A DNA stretch of 64,000 nt from Roseomonas sp. GTDB lineage: Bacteria; Pseudomonadota; Alphaproteobacteria; Acetobacterales; Acetobacteraceae. The position numbers and the translations under genes are program-made. This document shows, piece by piece, positions 51,592 through 61,289 of this stretch (the stretch's first letter is position 1; every line of letters starts with the position of its first letter). A model generated the notes under the pieces. It was not told where the DNA came from. It did no database searches and saw only the letters and a list, made by a program, of their open reading frames with translations. The stretch covers positions 1-64,000 of the forward strand of contig JADCFN010000001.1 of assembly GCA_020249505.1 (NCBI GenBank). Direction: 5' to 3'.

Positions 51592-52725
51592 ATGCCCGAT
51601 GGTATCCCCAACCTGACGCCTGGCGATAGCGGTGCAACCTGCTTCGCCATGCCATCCCTGGCGCGCAAGGGGCGCGGTGCTGTTTCCAACCCGCCGGTGC
51701 GCTTTGAACCCGCGCGGCGGGAGGCCTTCGACGATGGCTGGGCGACGCTTGAACAAAGCTTCGCCGAATTGCCCCCCTTGCCAACCAGCCTGACCGAGGA
51801 TCGCGCGAAATCCGCGCTGAGCTACAATGAAAGCCCCGATCTGGGTTTTGATCGGTCCATCAACCCCTATCGCGGCTGTGAGCATGGCTGCATCTACTGC
51901 TATGCGCGGCCTTCCCATGCCTATCTTGGCTTTTCGCCGGGGCTCGATTTCGAAACGCGGCTGATGTTCAAGCCCGATATCGCGGCGCTGCTGGAAAAGG
52001 AACTCCGCAAGCCTGGCTATCAGGCCCGCCCCATCGCGCTTGGCGCCAATACGGACCCCTATCAGCCGGTGGAACGCCAATTGGGGCTGACGCGGGCGGT
52101 GTTGGAAGTGCTGGACAGCTTCAGCCACCCGGTCACCATTGTTACGAAATCCGCGGGCGTTTTGCGTGATGTGGATATCCTGCAGCGGCTCGCCGCGCGC
52201 AATCTGGTGCGGGTGTGCCTTTCCATCACCACGCTCGACCCAGCCTTGGCGCGCATTATGGAACCGCGCGCTGCGACGCCCGCGCGGCGATTGCAGGCGA
52301 TCAGGGAATTGACGGCAGCGGGCGTGCCAACCGCCATCCTGGCCGCGCCGATGATCCCGGCGGTGAATGACATGGAATTGGAAAAGCTGCTGGAACAGGG
52401 CGCAGCGGCGGGGGCAACCAGCGCGGGCTATGTGCTGCTCCGCCTGCCTTTGGAAATCAAACAGCTTTTTGAGGAATGGCTGGCGCGGCATATGCCCGAT
52501 CGTGCCGCCCGGGTGCTGTCACTGATCCGCCAAACCCGTGGTGGTGCGCTTTATGACAGCCGTTTCGGCCAGCGCCAGACCGGCAGCGGGCCTTATGCGG
52601 AATTGCTGGCGCGGCGCTTTGCGGTGGCGATGCGCCGGCTTGGCTTGGAAAAGCGCGGTGGTGGGACGGGTGCCTTGGATTGCACGCGCTTCGCCGTGCC
52701 TGGGGCGCAGATGTCGCTGCTTTAG
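51592..52725 (+). CDS. PA0069/SplB-like radical SAM protein
   Basis: A 377-residue radical SAM enzyme. The cluster motif is RGCEHGCIYCYARPSHAYLG with Cys96, Cys100 and Cys103 (CxxxCxxC). Relatives are annotated as DNA repair photolyase-like (spore photoproduct lyase superfamily), but the substrate is unproven. Other conserved segments are ALGANTDPYQPVERQLGLTR and TIVTKSAGVLRDVDIL. ATG 51592. The SOS-like box upstream fits a DNA-damage role. Confidence 0.87.
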   Translation: MPDGIPNLTPGDSGATCFAMPSLARKGRGAVSNPPVRFEPARREAFDDGWATLEQSFAELPPLPTSLTEDRAKSALSYNESPDLGFDRSINPYRGCEHGCIYCYARPSHAYLGFSPGLDFETRLMFKPDIAALLEKELRKPGYQARPIALGANTDPYQPVERQLGLTRAVLEVLDSFSHPVTIVTKSAGVLRDVDILQRLAARNLVRVCLSITTLDPALARIMEPRAATPARRLQAIRELTAAGVPTAILAAPMIPAVNDMELEKLLEQGAAAGATSAGYVLLRLPLEIKQLFEEWLARHMPDRAARVLSLIRQTRGGALYDSRFGQRQTGSGPYAELLARRFAVAMRRLGLEKRGGGTGALDCTRFAVPGAQMSLL

Positions 52726-52805
52726 TTTGGGGCTTCAACCTGCTGGACGGGTAGGGGTTTTTCCGGGCAAGGAAGGCGCGCCGCTTCAGCCCGGAAGGAA
52801 TCGCC

Positions 52806-55301
52806 TTGGCCTCGCTCGATTTGCAAGCCGCTCGTCGTCATCATCAGGCCGGCAATCTAGACGCGGCCATTGCTGGCTACCGCGCCTTCCTTGTGGAATA
52901 CCCTTTCAATACCGAAGCGTTACAATTGCTGGGCCGCGCACTTTTTACGCGTGGACAGTTTGCCGAGGCGCTTGAGCTTGTGGAACGCGCGTCCAGCTTG
53001 ATGCCTGACGATGCTGCGCTGCTGAATGATCTTGGCAATGTGCGCCGCGCCGCCGGCGACAGGGCGGCAGCCGTTGAAGCTTTTAGTGCAGCGATCAGGA
53101 TTGATCCGGGCTTTGTCTTTGCCTATTTCAACCTTGCTGATGCGCTGCTGGAGGCCGGTGACGTGCAACGTGCCAGCGCAACCTATGATGACATCATCGC
53201 GCGCGGCTTTGCTGGGATTGATGGCGATTTCCATGTCAATCGCGGGCTATGTCGGCTGCAGCTTGGTGATGCGGCCGCTGCCATGGAAGCGTTTCGCGCT
53301 GCCCTGGCGTTGGAAGCGGGCCATGCACGCGCCGCCGCGGCACTTTCCGACACTATGCAGAAGCTTGGGGCTCATCGCGATGCGGTGATCTTCCTGACAG
53401 GCTTTTTGGACAAGCAGCGCGCCAGTCTGGAGACCTTGATTTCGCTCGGCTCCGGCTTTCTGGGCCTGCGCGATTATCCGCGCGCGCTTGGGCTGTTTGA
53501 ACGCCTGGCCTCGGCCAGCCCGCGCTCCGTCAAGGCCCTGATCGGCAAGGGCATCGCCCTGAACGGGGAGAACCGGCACGAGGAAGCGATCGCAGCGCTG
53601 GAAGCTGCTCTCGCGCTTGATGCGCGCGATGCGGAAGCGTTGATCGGCAAGGGGGTTGCGCTGAAGGCTTTGCGCCGTGTGCCGGAAGCGATTGAAACCT
53701 ATCGCCGCGCCATTGAAGTGGCGCCCCGCAATCCGAATGCGCATCTCAATCTTGGTAATGCCTTGGCGCTGCTAAACCGGCATGAGGAAGCGCTAGTGTG
53801 CTATGAACGCGTGCTGGCGCTTGACCCCAATTCTGCGGAAGCGCTGAATTATGAGGGCAATTCGCTGAATGCGATGAACCGGCAATCGGAAGCCGTGGCG
53901 CGGTTTGAAAAGGCGGTCGCGCTCGACCCCGGTGTTACTGAGGCGCTTTCTTCGCTGGTCTATACGAAGCAAAAGCGCTGGGATTGGGCAGGGCTGCCGG
54001 AGCAGCGCCAGTTTCTACTGGACCGTGTGCGCGCGCGGCAATATGTGGCCAACCCCTTTGCGCTGCTTGGCATTTGCGATGATCCGGAACTGCACCAGAT
54101 CGCTGCCCGCGCCTATACGCGCGAAACCCTGCCGCGCCCGCCCGCTGTCCAACCGCCCCCCGCCACACAGCGTGATCGGCTGCGCATCGGCTATTTTTCC
54201 GCCGATTTCCACAACCACGCGACCATGCATTTGCTGGCTGGCGTGCTGGAATGCCATGACCGGGACGCCTTCGAAATCCATGCCTTTTCCTATGGGCCGG
54301 AAATTGAGGATGCCATGCGCGCGCGCGCCCGCGCCACGGTGGATCATTTCCATGAATGCGCGCGGCTGTCTGATGGCGCGATCATCGCCGCCGCGCGTAA
54401 GATCGGAATTGATATCGCCGTTGATTTGAAGGGCTATACGCAGGACGCGCGGCTTGCGCCCTTCGCTGCGCGGTTGGCTCCCTTGCAGGTCAGTTATCTT
54501 GGCTATCCTGGCACCGTCGGCGCGGATTTCCTGGATTACATCGTCGCCGATACGACCGTGCTGCCCATGGATCAGCAGCGCTTCTGTGACGAAAAGATCG
54601 TCCATCTGCCTGATAGCTACCAGGCGAATGATGATCGCCGGCTGATCGCGCCCGAGACGCCATCGCGCGCTGAAGCGGGGCTGCCGGCGGATGGCTTTGT
54701 CTATTGCTGCTTCAACAATGCCTATAAGATCACGCCCGAAGTCTTCACTTCCTGGATGCGCATTCTGAATGCCGTGCCAGGTTCTGTGCTGTGGCTTCTG
54801 GCGAATGAAGCAGAGGCCATCGATCGGCTGCGCACGGTCGCGGCAGGGCAGGAGATTGATCCGGCGCGGCTCATCTTCGGTGCTTCGCTGCCATCAGCGC
54901 AACATCTGGCGCGGCATCGGCTTGCGGATCTTTTCCTTGATACGCTCCCGTATAATGCGCATACCACGGCGAGTGATGCGCTTTGGGCCGGGCTGCCGGT
55001 ACTGACGCAAATGGGGCAGGCCTTTGCCGGCCGCGTTGCGGCAAGCCTGCTGAACGCCGTTGGCATGCCCGAGCTGATCACACGCGATGCGGCGGAATAT
55101 GAAGCGCTGGCCATCGCACTTGGCCGGGACCCCGCCCGCGCCGGCGGGCTGAGGACGAGGCTCGCCACCGCCATTCCAACCGCGCCCCTGTTCAATACGC
55201 CGCGCTTCACGCGCCATCTGGAAAGCGCTTATCGCATGATGTGGCAGCGCCATGCCGCCGGCCTGGCCCCCGAAGGCTTCGCCGTGCCGGCTGAGGATTA
55301 G
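52806..55301 (+). CDS. TPR-containing O-GlcNAc transferase-like glycosyltransferase (GT41)
   Basis: An 831-residue protein. About ten tetratricopeptide repeats occupy residues 1-385 (for example NPNAHLNLGNALALLNRHEE). The SPY/OGT catalytic region follows: LRIGYFSADFHNHATMHLLA, DYIVADTTVLPMDQQRF, VYCCFNNAYKITPEVFTSWM, and DLFLDTLPYNAHTTASDALW with AGLPVLTQMGQAFAGRVAAS. Such enzymes add sugars to Ser/Thr of proteins. The start is TTG 52806 behind GGAAGGA; no in-frame ATG is nearby. It begins the glycosylation-rich stretch. Confidence 0.88.
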   Translation: MASLDLQAARRHHQAGNLDAAIAGYRAFLVEYPFNTEALQLLGRALFTRGQFAEALELVERASSLMPDDAALLNDLGNVRRAAGDRAAAVEAFSAAIRIDPGFVFAYFNLADALLEAGDVQRASATYDDIIARGFAGIDGDFHVNRGLCRLQLGDAAAAMEAFRAALALEAGHARAAAALSDTMQKLGAHRDAVIFLTGFLDKQRASLETLISLGSGFLGLRDYPRALGLFERLASASPRSVKALIGKGIALNGENRHEEAIAALEAALALDARDAEALIGKGVALKALRRVPEAIETYRRAIEVAPRNPNAHLNLGNALALLNRHEEALVCYERVLALDPNSAEALNYEGNSLNAMNRQSEAVARFEKAVALDPGVTEALSSLVYTKQKRWDWAGLPEQRQFLLDRVRARQYVANPFALLGICDDPELHQIAARAYTRETLPRPPAVQPPPATQRDRLRIGYFSADFHNHATMHLLAGVLECHDRDAFEIHAFSYGPEIEDAMRARARATVDHFHECARLSDGAIIAAARKIGIDIAVDLKGYTQDARLAPFAARLAPLQVSYLGYPGTVGADFLDYIVADTTVLPMDQQRFCDEKIVHLPDSYQANDDRRLIAPETPSRAEAGLPADGFVYCCFNNAYKITPEVFTSWMRILNAVPGSVLWLLANEAEAIDRLRTVAAGQEIDPARLIFGASLPSAQHLARHRLADLFLDTLPYNAHTTASDALWAGLPVLTQMGQAFAGRVAASLLNAVGMPELITRDAAEYEALAIALGRDPARAGGLRTRLATAIPTAPLFNTPRFTRHLESAYRMMWQRHAAGLAPEGFAVPAED

Positions 55302-55310
55302 GCGCGCCGT

Positions 55311-55586
55311 ATGCCGGATTTCGCTGCCCTTTTCGCATCCGGCCGTGTCGCCGACCTAATGATAGCGGTGCTGCTGATTGAGGCTTTGGCCTTGCTTGCT
55401 TTCTGGCGCGTGAGCGGACGCGGCCTGCCGCCGCGATCCGTGATAGCCCTGGTGTTGCCGGGGGTTTTCTTTGCACTCGCGCTGCGCGCGGCACTCACGG
55501 GGGCTTGGTGGGGCTTTGTTTCCATGGCCATGACGGCCGCATTTTTTGCGCATGCTTGGGATCTGTGGTGCCGCTGGCGGGGGTAG
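55311..55586 (+). CDS. Small membrane protein of unknown function
   Basis: A 91-residue protein with about three hydrophobic segments (DLMIAVLLIEALALLAFWRV, SVIALVLPGVFFALALRAAL, WWGFVSMAMTAAFFAHAWD). ATG 55311, nine bases after the OGT gene, so co-transcribed. No family recognised. Confidence 0.65.
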   Translation: MPDFAALFASGRVADLMIAVLLIEALALLAFWRVSGRGLPPRSVIALVLPGVFFALALRAALTGAWWGFVSMAMTAAFFAHAWDLWCRWRG

Positions 55587-55673
55587 GGGATCAGCGCTTC
55601 GCAGGACAAATTTCTCAGGTGGCCTGAGTCTAGTGTTTCCCGTAGCAGGCCAAACCTAACGACACGGATCACT

Positions 55674-57452
55674 TTAGCCTCCCTTAATTGCAGCAACGTA
55701 GCCCTCTCCAGGGGCGAACCGCGGTTCGCCAAACGGCTCTTCTCTTATACCAGGACCTTGATTGAACCATCCATACGCTTTAGCAGCGATACGCTCGAGC
55801 TGGTGCGTTGCAAATTCGGCATCAAGGTCCATGTCGCTTTTCGACAAAACAATAAGGTTCCGTCTAAACCAAGAGAGCGACGCCAATGCGCGAATACCCA
55901 TGCTTTCGATCAACAGAGGCGCCCAGCCCCTCTGACGCCACTGCTCAAGCCAATAGGAAAGTGGCTGACAATTGATGTGGCCGTAGCCAGGCTGATTAAC
56001 ACCTGCGGCGGAGAACACAATCAACCGCCCTGCGTGTCGATGAATGGTATCAACTAACTGGATGGCTTGATTTTTGCTCAGATGTTCGACCACCTCCGTA
56101 CACAAGACAAGATCAAACACCTGATTGAGAAGTATTGGTTGCCCAAGGTCTGCTTGGATATACTCAGAGGGCGTAAGAACACTTTCGGTGGCTACCTGGG
56201 GTATCCCGTCGACCCCAAGAACGGATGAACCGGCGAAGGTCTTGAATACTTTTAGGTATTGCCCAATTCCGCACCCAATATCCAAAACAGAGCTTGGACG
56301 GAATTTTTCGGCGAGATATCGAAAGGGCGCAATATCGACGAATAGATGATCCCAGTGCCAAGCTGCATTGAAAGACGTTGCGGCAGCTCGATTTTCGTTA
56401 TCCATGATTTTAGGCCGATTCAAGGCCATTAAGGGATCTTGCGCTCGTAAAGTTTGCTGCCAAGAACTTGAAATAACGGCGATTGGATCGCTGGCTTCGC
56501 TCTTTGATACAACCCTCTTGTACTTGAATGGTCCAGGACAATGAATAAGCGGAGTTTCCATTACAGAGACTGGGTCGGTGGTGGCGTAGTTTTGCGAAAG
56601 CAGCGCTAGCGTACCTCCTACTGCAGAATCTCCTTCACGCGCAATTTTTTCAAATATGCCACGCCAATGAAATCCTTCAGTAGCCTTATGTGCCTGGGGA
56701 TTCTTCTTCAAATACGCAGCCCATCCGACGACAATCTTGGCTGTCAATTGAGCTTGGCTACGAATAGGAAAATGAAGGAGTGGGACATCGCGCAAAACAA
56801 CCTCAGGCAAACGACCTTTTTCATCAATCACGTAGTGATTGCCTTGGACAACTCGTATAAAGGGATCGAATTCTCCAGCTAAAGAAAGGACTGCCTTGTA
56901 GAATTGTGGTCTCTCATATTCTCGACAGTATTCCAATGAACGCGGGGCATCCGCACCGTCTTCCTTTTCATGGCCCTTCCTCAAGACATGGGTACGCCAG
57001 GGCATCAGCCCAACACCTCGCTTTGGGATAACACTTAATGAAGGTAGCAAGTCTTGGCGGGATTGGGCAGAGATAAACTCATCCGCGTCAAGAAAGAAAA
57101 TGTAATCGGCAAAGAAGGACCCTTGGCAGTGAAGTAACATGCTTGTCATTCGCTCTGCTTGATTATAGCCAAATTTCCTTGTATCGCATAGAAAGACGCC
57201 TTCAATCTGTGCTTGACAAGATCTAATGATATCGCGAGTTGCGTCACTTGAGTTATTGTCGGCGATAATCATTGCGTCAAAAAATTGCGCATTATGAAGG
57301 ATGAACGGTTCGATGATGTCTTGTTCATTCTTTACCATCGACAAGCATATGATGCGCGGTTGCGCTGCCTGCTGTTCTTTGACCAATTTCTTCTCTCCTG
57401 AAAGTTCCGATGTTGCCTCACTTGTGCGGTTCGCATCCAAATCTTGAATCAC
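55674..57452 (-). CDS. Fused family 2 glycosyltransferase and methyltransferase
   Basis: A 592-residue two-domain protein. Residues about 33-240 form a GT2-like domain (IICLSMVKNEQDIIEPFILH, DNNSSDATRDIIRS) with the metal motif Asp122-Ala-Asp124 (FFLDADEF). Residues about 360-530 form a class I methyltransferase with motif VLDIGCGIGQYLKVFK (389 on) and LVLCTEVVEHLSKNQ. It probably adds and caps a sugar. GTG start at 57452 overlaps the upstream methyltransferase gene (GTGA). GC is clearly below that of neighbours, suggesting transfer. Confidence 0.82.
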   Translation of the reverse strand: MIQDLDANRTSEATSELSGEKKLVKEQQAAQPRIICLSMVKNEQDIIEPFILHNAQFFDAMIIADNNSSDATRDIIRSCQAQIEGVFLCDTRKFGYNQAERMTSMLLHCQGSFFADYIFFLDADEFISAQSRQDLLPSLSVIPKRGVGLMPWRTHVLRKGHEKEDGADAPRSLEYCREYERPQFYKAVLSLAGEFDPFIRVVQGNHYVIDEKGRLPEVVLRDVPLLHFPIRSQAQLTAKIVVGWAAYLKKNPQAHKATEGFHWRGIFEKIAREGDSAVGGTLALLSQNYATTDPVSVMETPLIHCPGPFKYKRVVSKSEASDPIAVISSSWQQTLRAQDPLMALNRPKIMDNENRAAATSFNAAWHWDHLFVDIAPFRYLAEKFRPSSVLDIGCGIGQYLKVFKTFAGSSVLGVDGIPQVATESVLTPSEYIQADLGQPILLNQVFDLVLCTEVVEHLSKNQAIQLVDTIHRHAGRLIVFSAAGVNQPGYGHINCQPLSYWLEQWRQRGWAPLLIESMGIRALASLSWFRRNLIVLSKSDMDLDAEFATHQLERIAAKAYGWFNQGPGIREEPFGEPRFAPGEGYVAAIKGG

Positions 57453-58282
57453 CTGAGGCTAGCGTTCCCGGCCACAACAGATACTCTAGCCTCCCGCCCC
57501 CCCCTTCCGGCAAGGCGAAAGAATGCGCGGAAACCTTCGGGGGCAAAGATGGGTGTACTGGATAGTATTGGAAACTCGGAATAAAAACGGTCTTGCCCAT
57601 AGTCCTGAAAGGCAACGTCCGAAAATCTATGCAAGATATTGTCATAGTTTGCCGCCAGGACCTCAGAGGTAGCGTTCAGCCCGCGTATTACGACAAGTCC
57701 CGTAGGCGGACAATCCAAGATGTGCACTTCAAGATCGGGGCGATAGTCACGCAGAATAGGCAGAAGCTTCCACACATCCCCTGCCCACCATTGTCGGGTT
57801 TCCGCAATCTGCCTGCCTTCAGTTACCCACTCGCGCGGCGTGATTTCGTCATTGACCGGGAAACAATCATGAAGAAATATCACAGAATTTGCATGGCTAT
57901 ACTTCTCAGTGTTCATGAAATCGCGCAATAGAAATTCGAAATGGTGCAGTCCATCTAAAAATGCGAAATCCACCCCGCCCGGCAGGAAGTGACGCAAGTC
58001 GTAAGTTTTGAAGAAGTCATCAGAAGTTGTCTGAAAAAGATGTGCAGCGGGGCTTCCACCAATAGGATCATACTTGAGCTTAAATTGTGGATCTATCGCA
58101 ACTTTATGACACTTGGCTAGCCTAAACGAACTGCCCATATTTGTGCCAATTTCAAGATAACTTTTCGGCGCGCCGATTTCATGAAAGCGCGCAAGGAAGT
58201 TAAGGTAGGGAACGCCAGAGAGAAGCCTCTCTGCCTTGTTGAAGATTTTCGTCTCGAAGCCAACATCCGGCGCTATTGACAT
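57449..58282 (-). CDS. Class I SAM-dependent methyltransferase-like protein
   Basis: A 277-residue protein. SYLEIGTNMGSSFRLAKCHK with VAIDPQFKLKYD resembles motif I and II of the Methyltransf_24 group; FAFLDGLHHFEFLLRDFMNT followed by NSVIFLHDCFP is typical of that family. ATG 58282. It overlaps the GT2-methyltransferase gene by four bases and has the same low GC, so the two were likely acquired together. Substrate unknown, probably a surface glycan. Confidence 0.75.
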   Translation of the reverse strand: MSIAPDVGFETKIFNKAERLLSGVPYLNFLARFHEIGAPKSYLEIGTNMGSSFRLAKCHKVAIDPQFKLKYDPIGGSPAAHLFQTTSDDFFKTYDLRHFLPGGVDFAFLDGLHHFEFLLRDFMNTEKYSHANSVIFLHDCFPVNDEITPREWVTEGRQIAETRQWWAGDVWKLLPILRDYRPDLEVHILDCPPTGLVVIRGLNATSEVLAANYDNILHRFSDVAFQDYGQDRFYSEFPILSSTPIFAPEGFRAFFRLAGRGGREARVSVVAGNASLR

Positions 58283-58723
58283 GAGCTTTGCTCCACCAAA
58301 AAAAGGGGGGGGGTCATTTCAACCCCGCGGTAAGAAGAACGATGGCTATCTTTACGCCAACTCTCGGGAAATAGAGGATAGCTAAGGTCGTGAAAAGTCC
58401 GAAAAAGCATTCTCCAAGAACCACGCCCCAAGTTATCGCTCCGGATTTCAATGATAGCATCGGCATGTTTTGCAGCCATCCAGCGTATTGAACGGGCATG
58501 TTTGCCGCTCCACCACAAGGGATCGGTGCTGAATATCGTGGTTCATCACCGACGCCGCCCTATAAAGCGCCAGAGCCACAAGCCCCCACCCCAAGCCTGC
58601 GGCTTCCTAGGGGTACAGAGAGCACTCCGCTTACCCTGACTTTCCAGCCAAATCACAAACACCCCCCAAAGGCACCCGGATCCCTTTTCGCAAGACCAAT
58701 CCCTCTCAAGCCCCCCCCGCACG
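58283..58723. other. Low-GC gap with only doubtful small frames
   Basis: About 440 bases. The minus strand has two overlapping frames: one (58499 to 58314) encodes 61 residues with two hydrophobic stretches (WGVVLGECFFGLFTTLAILY) and a GGAG eight bases upstream. The other (58518 to 58273) encodes 81 residues that look unlike known proteins. Neither is firm. A run of C/G bases around 58302-58313 is prominent. The right part (58550-58720) shows nothing. Confidence 0.4.
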
Positions 58724-59539
58724 CTACCTGTGCACCAGATGAAATTTATACAAATTCAAATATGACGCCTGGCGTGTCTTCAAGTATTGCCCCTTCAGCG
58801 CGTCCAACAACAGGAAGCGCGAGTAATCAAGCGGCTCCTTACCCACGCCCTTCATGCCATTTACGTATTCCTCTCGCTGATGGATGAAGTTGAATTTGCT
58901 TGCCGCATTCAGGTCAAGTTTCTCCAGCAGCGCACTCACGATACGTTCAATGATGAAAATCTTCATCTGGTAACGGTTCAGCGTGCGCCGATGCGGGACA
59001 AAGGCGTTCAGCCGCCCCGCCAGCGGCGTGTCATTACGTTCGCACATAGCGAAGATCTGCTCGCAATACCCGAACCACCGCTTCCAGAAGCGGTATCTGG
59101 CCACGAAATAGTTCGAATAGATTGTGCGCGTCTGGTCCTGCCAAAGGTTCTTCAGGTCCAAGCCAAGGCCAATGGCCGCCAGCACCTCCTCACTCACGCT
59201 AAGCAAGCCTGGCTGAAACCGCTCCCCCTGCAGAAAGATATTCTGCCGTCGCGCAATATCGAAAAAGATCGGGGAAAAGGCGACCACTTCCGCCCCACTC
59301 CGCTCGACCAAGGCCTTTACCTGCGCCCCCATAAAGCCGGTCTTTTCGAAGAATCGGGGCGACAAAAACCCCACATAATCGGAATCCTCAAAGGTTTGGT
59401 TCAGCAAAACACTGCGGATCGGCCAATATTCAAGCCAATCCGGCCGCTTCGATCCTGTATTGTCCAGCGGCAGGAAGGCGGGATCGAGGATTTTTTGCGT
59501 ATTTTCATCGTAGAAAATCTGAAAAATATGGATCGCCAT
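58724..59539 (-). CDS. Uncharacterised protein in a glycosylation context
   Basis: A 271-residue soluble protein. It begins MAIHIFQIFYDENTQKILDP, with PLDNTGSKRPDWLEYWPIRS and YVGFLSPRFFEKTGFMGAQV, resembling uncharacterised proteins found in surface-glycan clusters. No catalytic motif is evident. ATG 59539; GC is moderately lower than in the flanking housekeeping genes. It could be a glycosyltransferase of an unnamed family; this is inference from similarity of opening and context. Confidence 0.6.
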   Translation of the reverse strand: MAIHIFQIFYDENTQKILDPAFLPLDNTGSKRPDWLEYWPIRSVLLNQTFEDSDYVGFLSPRFFEKTGFMGAQVKALVERSGAEVVAFSPIFFDIARRQNIFLQGERFQPGLLSVSEEVLAAIGLGLDLKNLWQDQTRTIYSNYFVARYRFWKRWFGYCEQIFAMCERNDTPLAGRLNAFVPHRRTLNRYQMKIFIIERIVSALLEKLDLNAASKFNFIHQREEYVNGMKGVGKEPLDYSRFLLLDALKGQYLKTRQASYLNLYKFHLVHR

Positions 59540-59822
59540 TCACCAAGCCCTTCCAAATCGGGCGGCCAAAAAGCACCGCAGCCCAGCCCGCCAGCCCGTC
59601 ATCGTCCTTCATTAAAGAGCGTGGAAAAAGCGGCGGCAAGCCAGGAACCCGCCCCGCCGGCCACCAGCCGCAAAACCCTGTCATGCCAGGCTTGGCCTGA
59701 CAGGCCGCGCCCCTCCGGCCGCTTCAAAAAGGCTTGCAGCCCCGGCCCTTCTTGCAGATATAGGCCCCTGACCCGGCAGGTAGCCCCAGTTCGCGCCGCC
59801 ACCGGTCTTGGCAGGAGGCTTC

Positions 59823-60128
59823 ATGCACGCGTTGTTTTGGCTGATCGATTCCGCGCTCAGCCTATTCGTCTGGGCGCTCATTATCGGGGCCATCGTCTCG
59901 CTGCTGATCGCCTTCAATGTTCTGGATACGCGCAACCGTGCCGTCTGGGCGATTGCCGATTTCTTCCATCGGCTGACCGAACCGGCACTTCGGCCCATCC
60001 GGCGTTTTGTGCCCAATCTCGGGGGCATTGATATCTCCCCGGTAGTGCTCATTCTGCTGCTGCAAGCCGCGCGTATCCTATTGGCCGAAATCCAATATGG
60101 CCTGCTGGGCAGTAGCATTGTGCGATGA
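59823..60128 (+). CDS. yggT: YggT family membrane protein
   Basis: A 101-residue protein with two hydrophobic pairs: FWLIDSALSLFVWALIIGAI and, toward the C-terminus, DISPVVLILLLQAARILL. The YggT signature includes FFHRLTEPALRPIRRFVP. Family members are implicated in osmotic or membrane homeostasis. ATG 59823 follows GCAGGAGGC; the extension to 59808 is not needed. Overlaps the DUF167 gene by four bases. Confidence 0.9.
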   Translation: MHALFWLIDSALSLFVWALIIGAIVSLLIAFNVLDTRNRAVWAIADFFHRLTEPALRPIRRFVPNLGGIDISPVVLILLLQAARILLAEIQYGLLGSSIVR

Positions 60129-60418
60129 CCGGCTTCTGGCGCGCGGAAGCCGCCGCGTTCCTGGTGCGCGTAAAGGTGCAGCCCAAATCCCGCCGTCCGG
60201 GGCTTGATGGGCTTGGGCCCGCCGCGGATGGGCCCAGGCTGCGGGTCTCGGTCTCTGAAGCGCCAGAAGATGGCCGCGCCAATCGGGCGGTTTGCGCCGC
60301 GCTCGGCCTGCCGGCATCGGCGGTGGAAGTGGCCCAAGGGGCAGCGGCGCGCGACAAGACACTGCGCATTTCGGGTGATCCCACCCTTCTCATCCCCAAG
60401 ATCGAGGCATTGGCGTGA
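60125..60418 (+). CDS. yggU: DUF167/YggU family protein
   Basis: A 97-residue protein with the DUF167 core: [40 protein letters not shown] and [16 protein letters not shown]. Small, soluble, of unknown function. ATG 60125 overlaps yggT; its stop overlaps the folD GTG. The yggT-yggU-folD order is common in Alphaproteobacteria. Confidence 0.9.
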   Translation: MTGFWRAEAAAFLVRVKVQPKSRRPGLDGLGPAADGPRLRVSVSEAPEDGRANRAVCAALGLPASAVEVAQGAAARDKTLRISGDPTLLIPKIEALA

Positions 60419-61266
60419 CCGCGCGTATTCTTGATGGCAAGGCGCTCGGCGCTAGGCTGCGGTCCGGCCTCGCCGCACGCATTGCGGGGCTTGGCTTTAA
60501 GCCCGGGCTGCGCGTGGTGCGGGTTGGCGAAGACCCGGCAAGCGGCGTTTATGTCCGCAACAAGGACCGCGCGGCGCTGGAAGCCGGGTTTGATAGCGCG
60601 ACAGTGCATCTGCCCGAAGCCACCAGCGAAGCGACCCTTCTGGCCGAAATTGCAAGGCTCAATGCGGACCCGGCGGTGGATGGGATTCTGGTCCAGCTCC
60701 CCCTGCCCGCCCATATCCGTGCCGAGGCCGCCATTGCCGCAGTTGACCCAGCAAAGGATGTGGACGGGTTTCACCCCCTGAATGCGGGGCGGCTGGCTGC
60801 GGGGCAGAAGGGGTTGGTGCCTTGCACCCCACGCGGCGTGATGCATTTGCTGGCGGAATCGGGCGTTACGCTACAAGGCGCGCGGGCGGTGGTGCTGGGG
60901 CGATCGCAGATTGTCGGCCGGCCCCTGGCGCAGTTGCTGCTTGGCGCGGATTGCACGGTCACGATCGCCCATTCCCGCACGCGCGACCTGCCGGCCGAAT
61001 GTCGTCGCGCTGAAATCCTGATCGCGGCGGCGGGCCGGGCGGAAATGGTCCGCGGGGATTGGATCAGCCCCGGCGCCGTGGTGATTGATGTTGGCATCAA
61101 TCGCCTGGCTGATGGCAGGCTGGTGGGTGATGTGGCCTATCAGGAGGCAATGGGCCATGCCGGCGCCATTACCCCCGTACCAGGCGGCGTTGGCCCGATG
61201 ACGATTGCCTGCCTTTTGGAAAACACGCTTGAAGCGGCGCTGGCGCGGCGCGGTTTGGCGGCGTAA
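60415..61266 (+). CDS. folD: Bifunctional methylenetetrahydrofolate dehydrogenase/cyclohydrolase
   Basis: A 283-residue enzyme interconverting 5,10-methylene- and 10-formyl-tetrahydrofolate. Signatures are [15 protein letters not shown] (with catalytic Lys), [21 protein letters not shown], and the NADP-binding [18 protein letters not shown], ending with [19 protein letters not shown] start at 60415 overlaps the DUF167 gene. Supplies one-carbon units for purine synthesis and Fmt. Confidence 0.96.
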   Translation: MTARILDGKALGARLRSGLAARIAGLGFKPGLRVVRVGEDPASGVYVRNKDRAALEAGFDSATVHLPEATSEATLLAEIARLNADPAVDGILVQLPLPAHIRAEAAIAAVDPAKDVDGFHPLNAGRLAAGQKGLVPCTPRGVMHLLAESGVTLQGARAVVLGRSQIVGRPLAQLLLGADCTVTIAHSRTRDLPAECRRAEILIAAAGRAEMVRGDWISPGAVVIDVGINRLADGRLVGDVAYQEAMGHAGAITPVPGGVGPMTIACLLENTLEAALARRGLAA

Positions 61267-61289
61267 TCTCCCTTTTGTCGCTGCTTACC

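Noticed and set aside
58273-58518. 81-codon frame upstream of the methyltransferase gene
   Set aside because: Overlaps another equally plausible small frame, runs into the methyltransferase start, and has no recognisable content.
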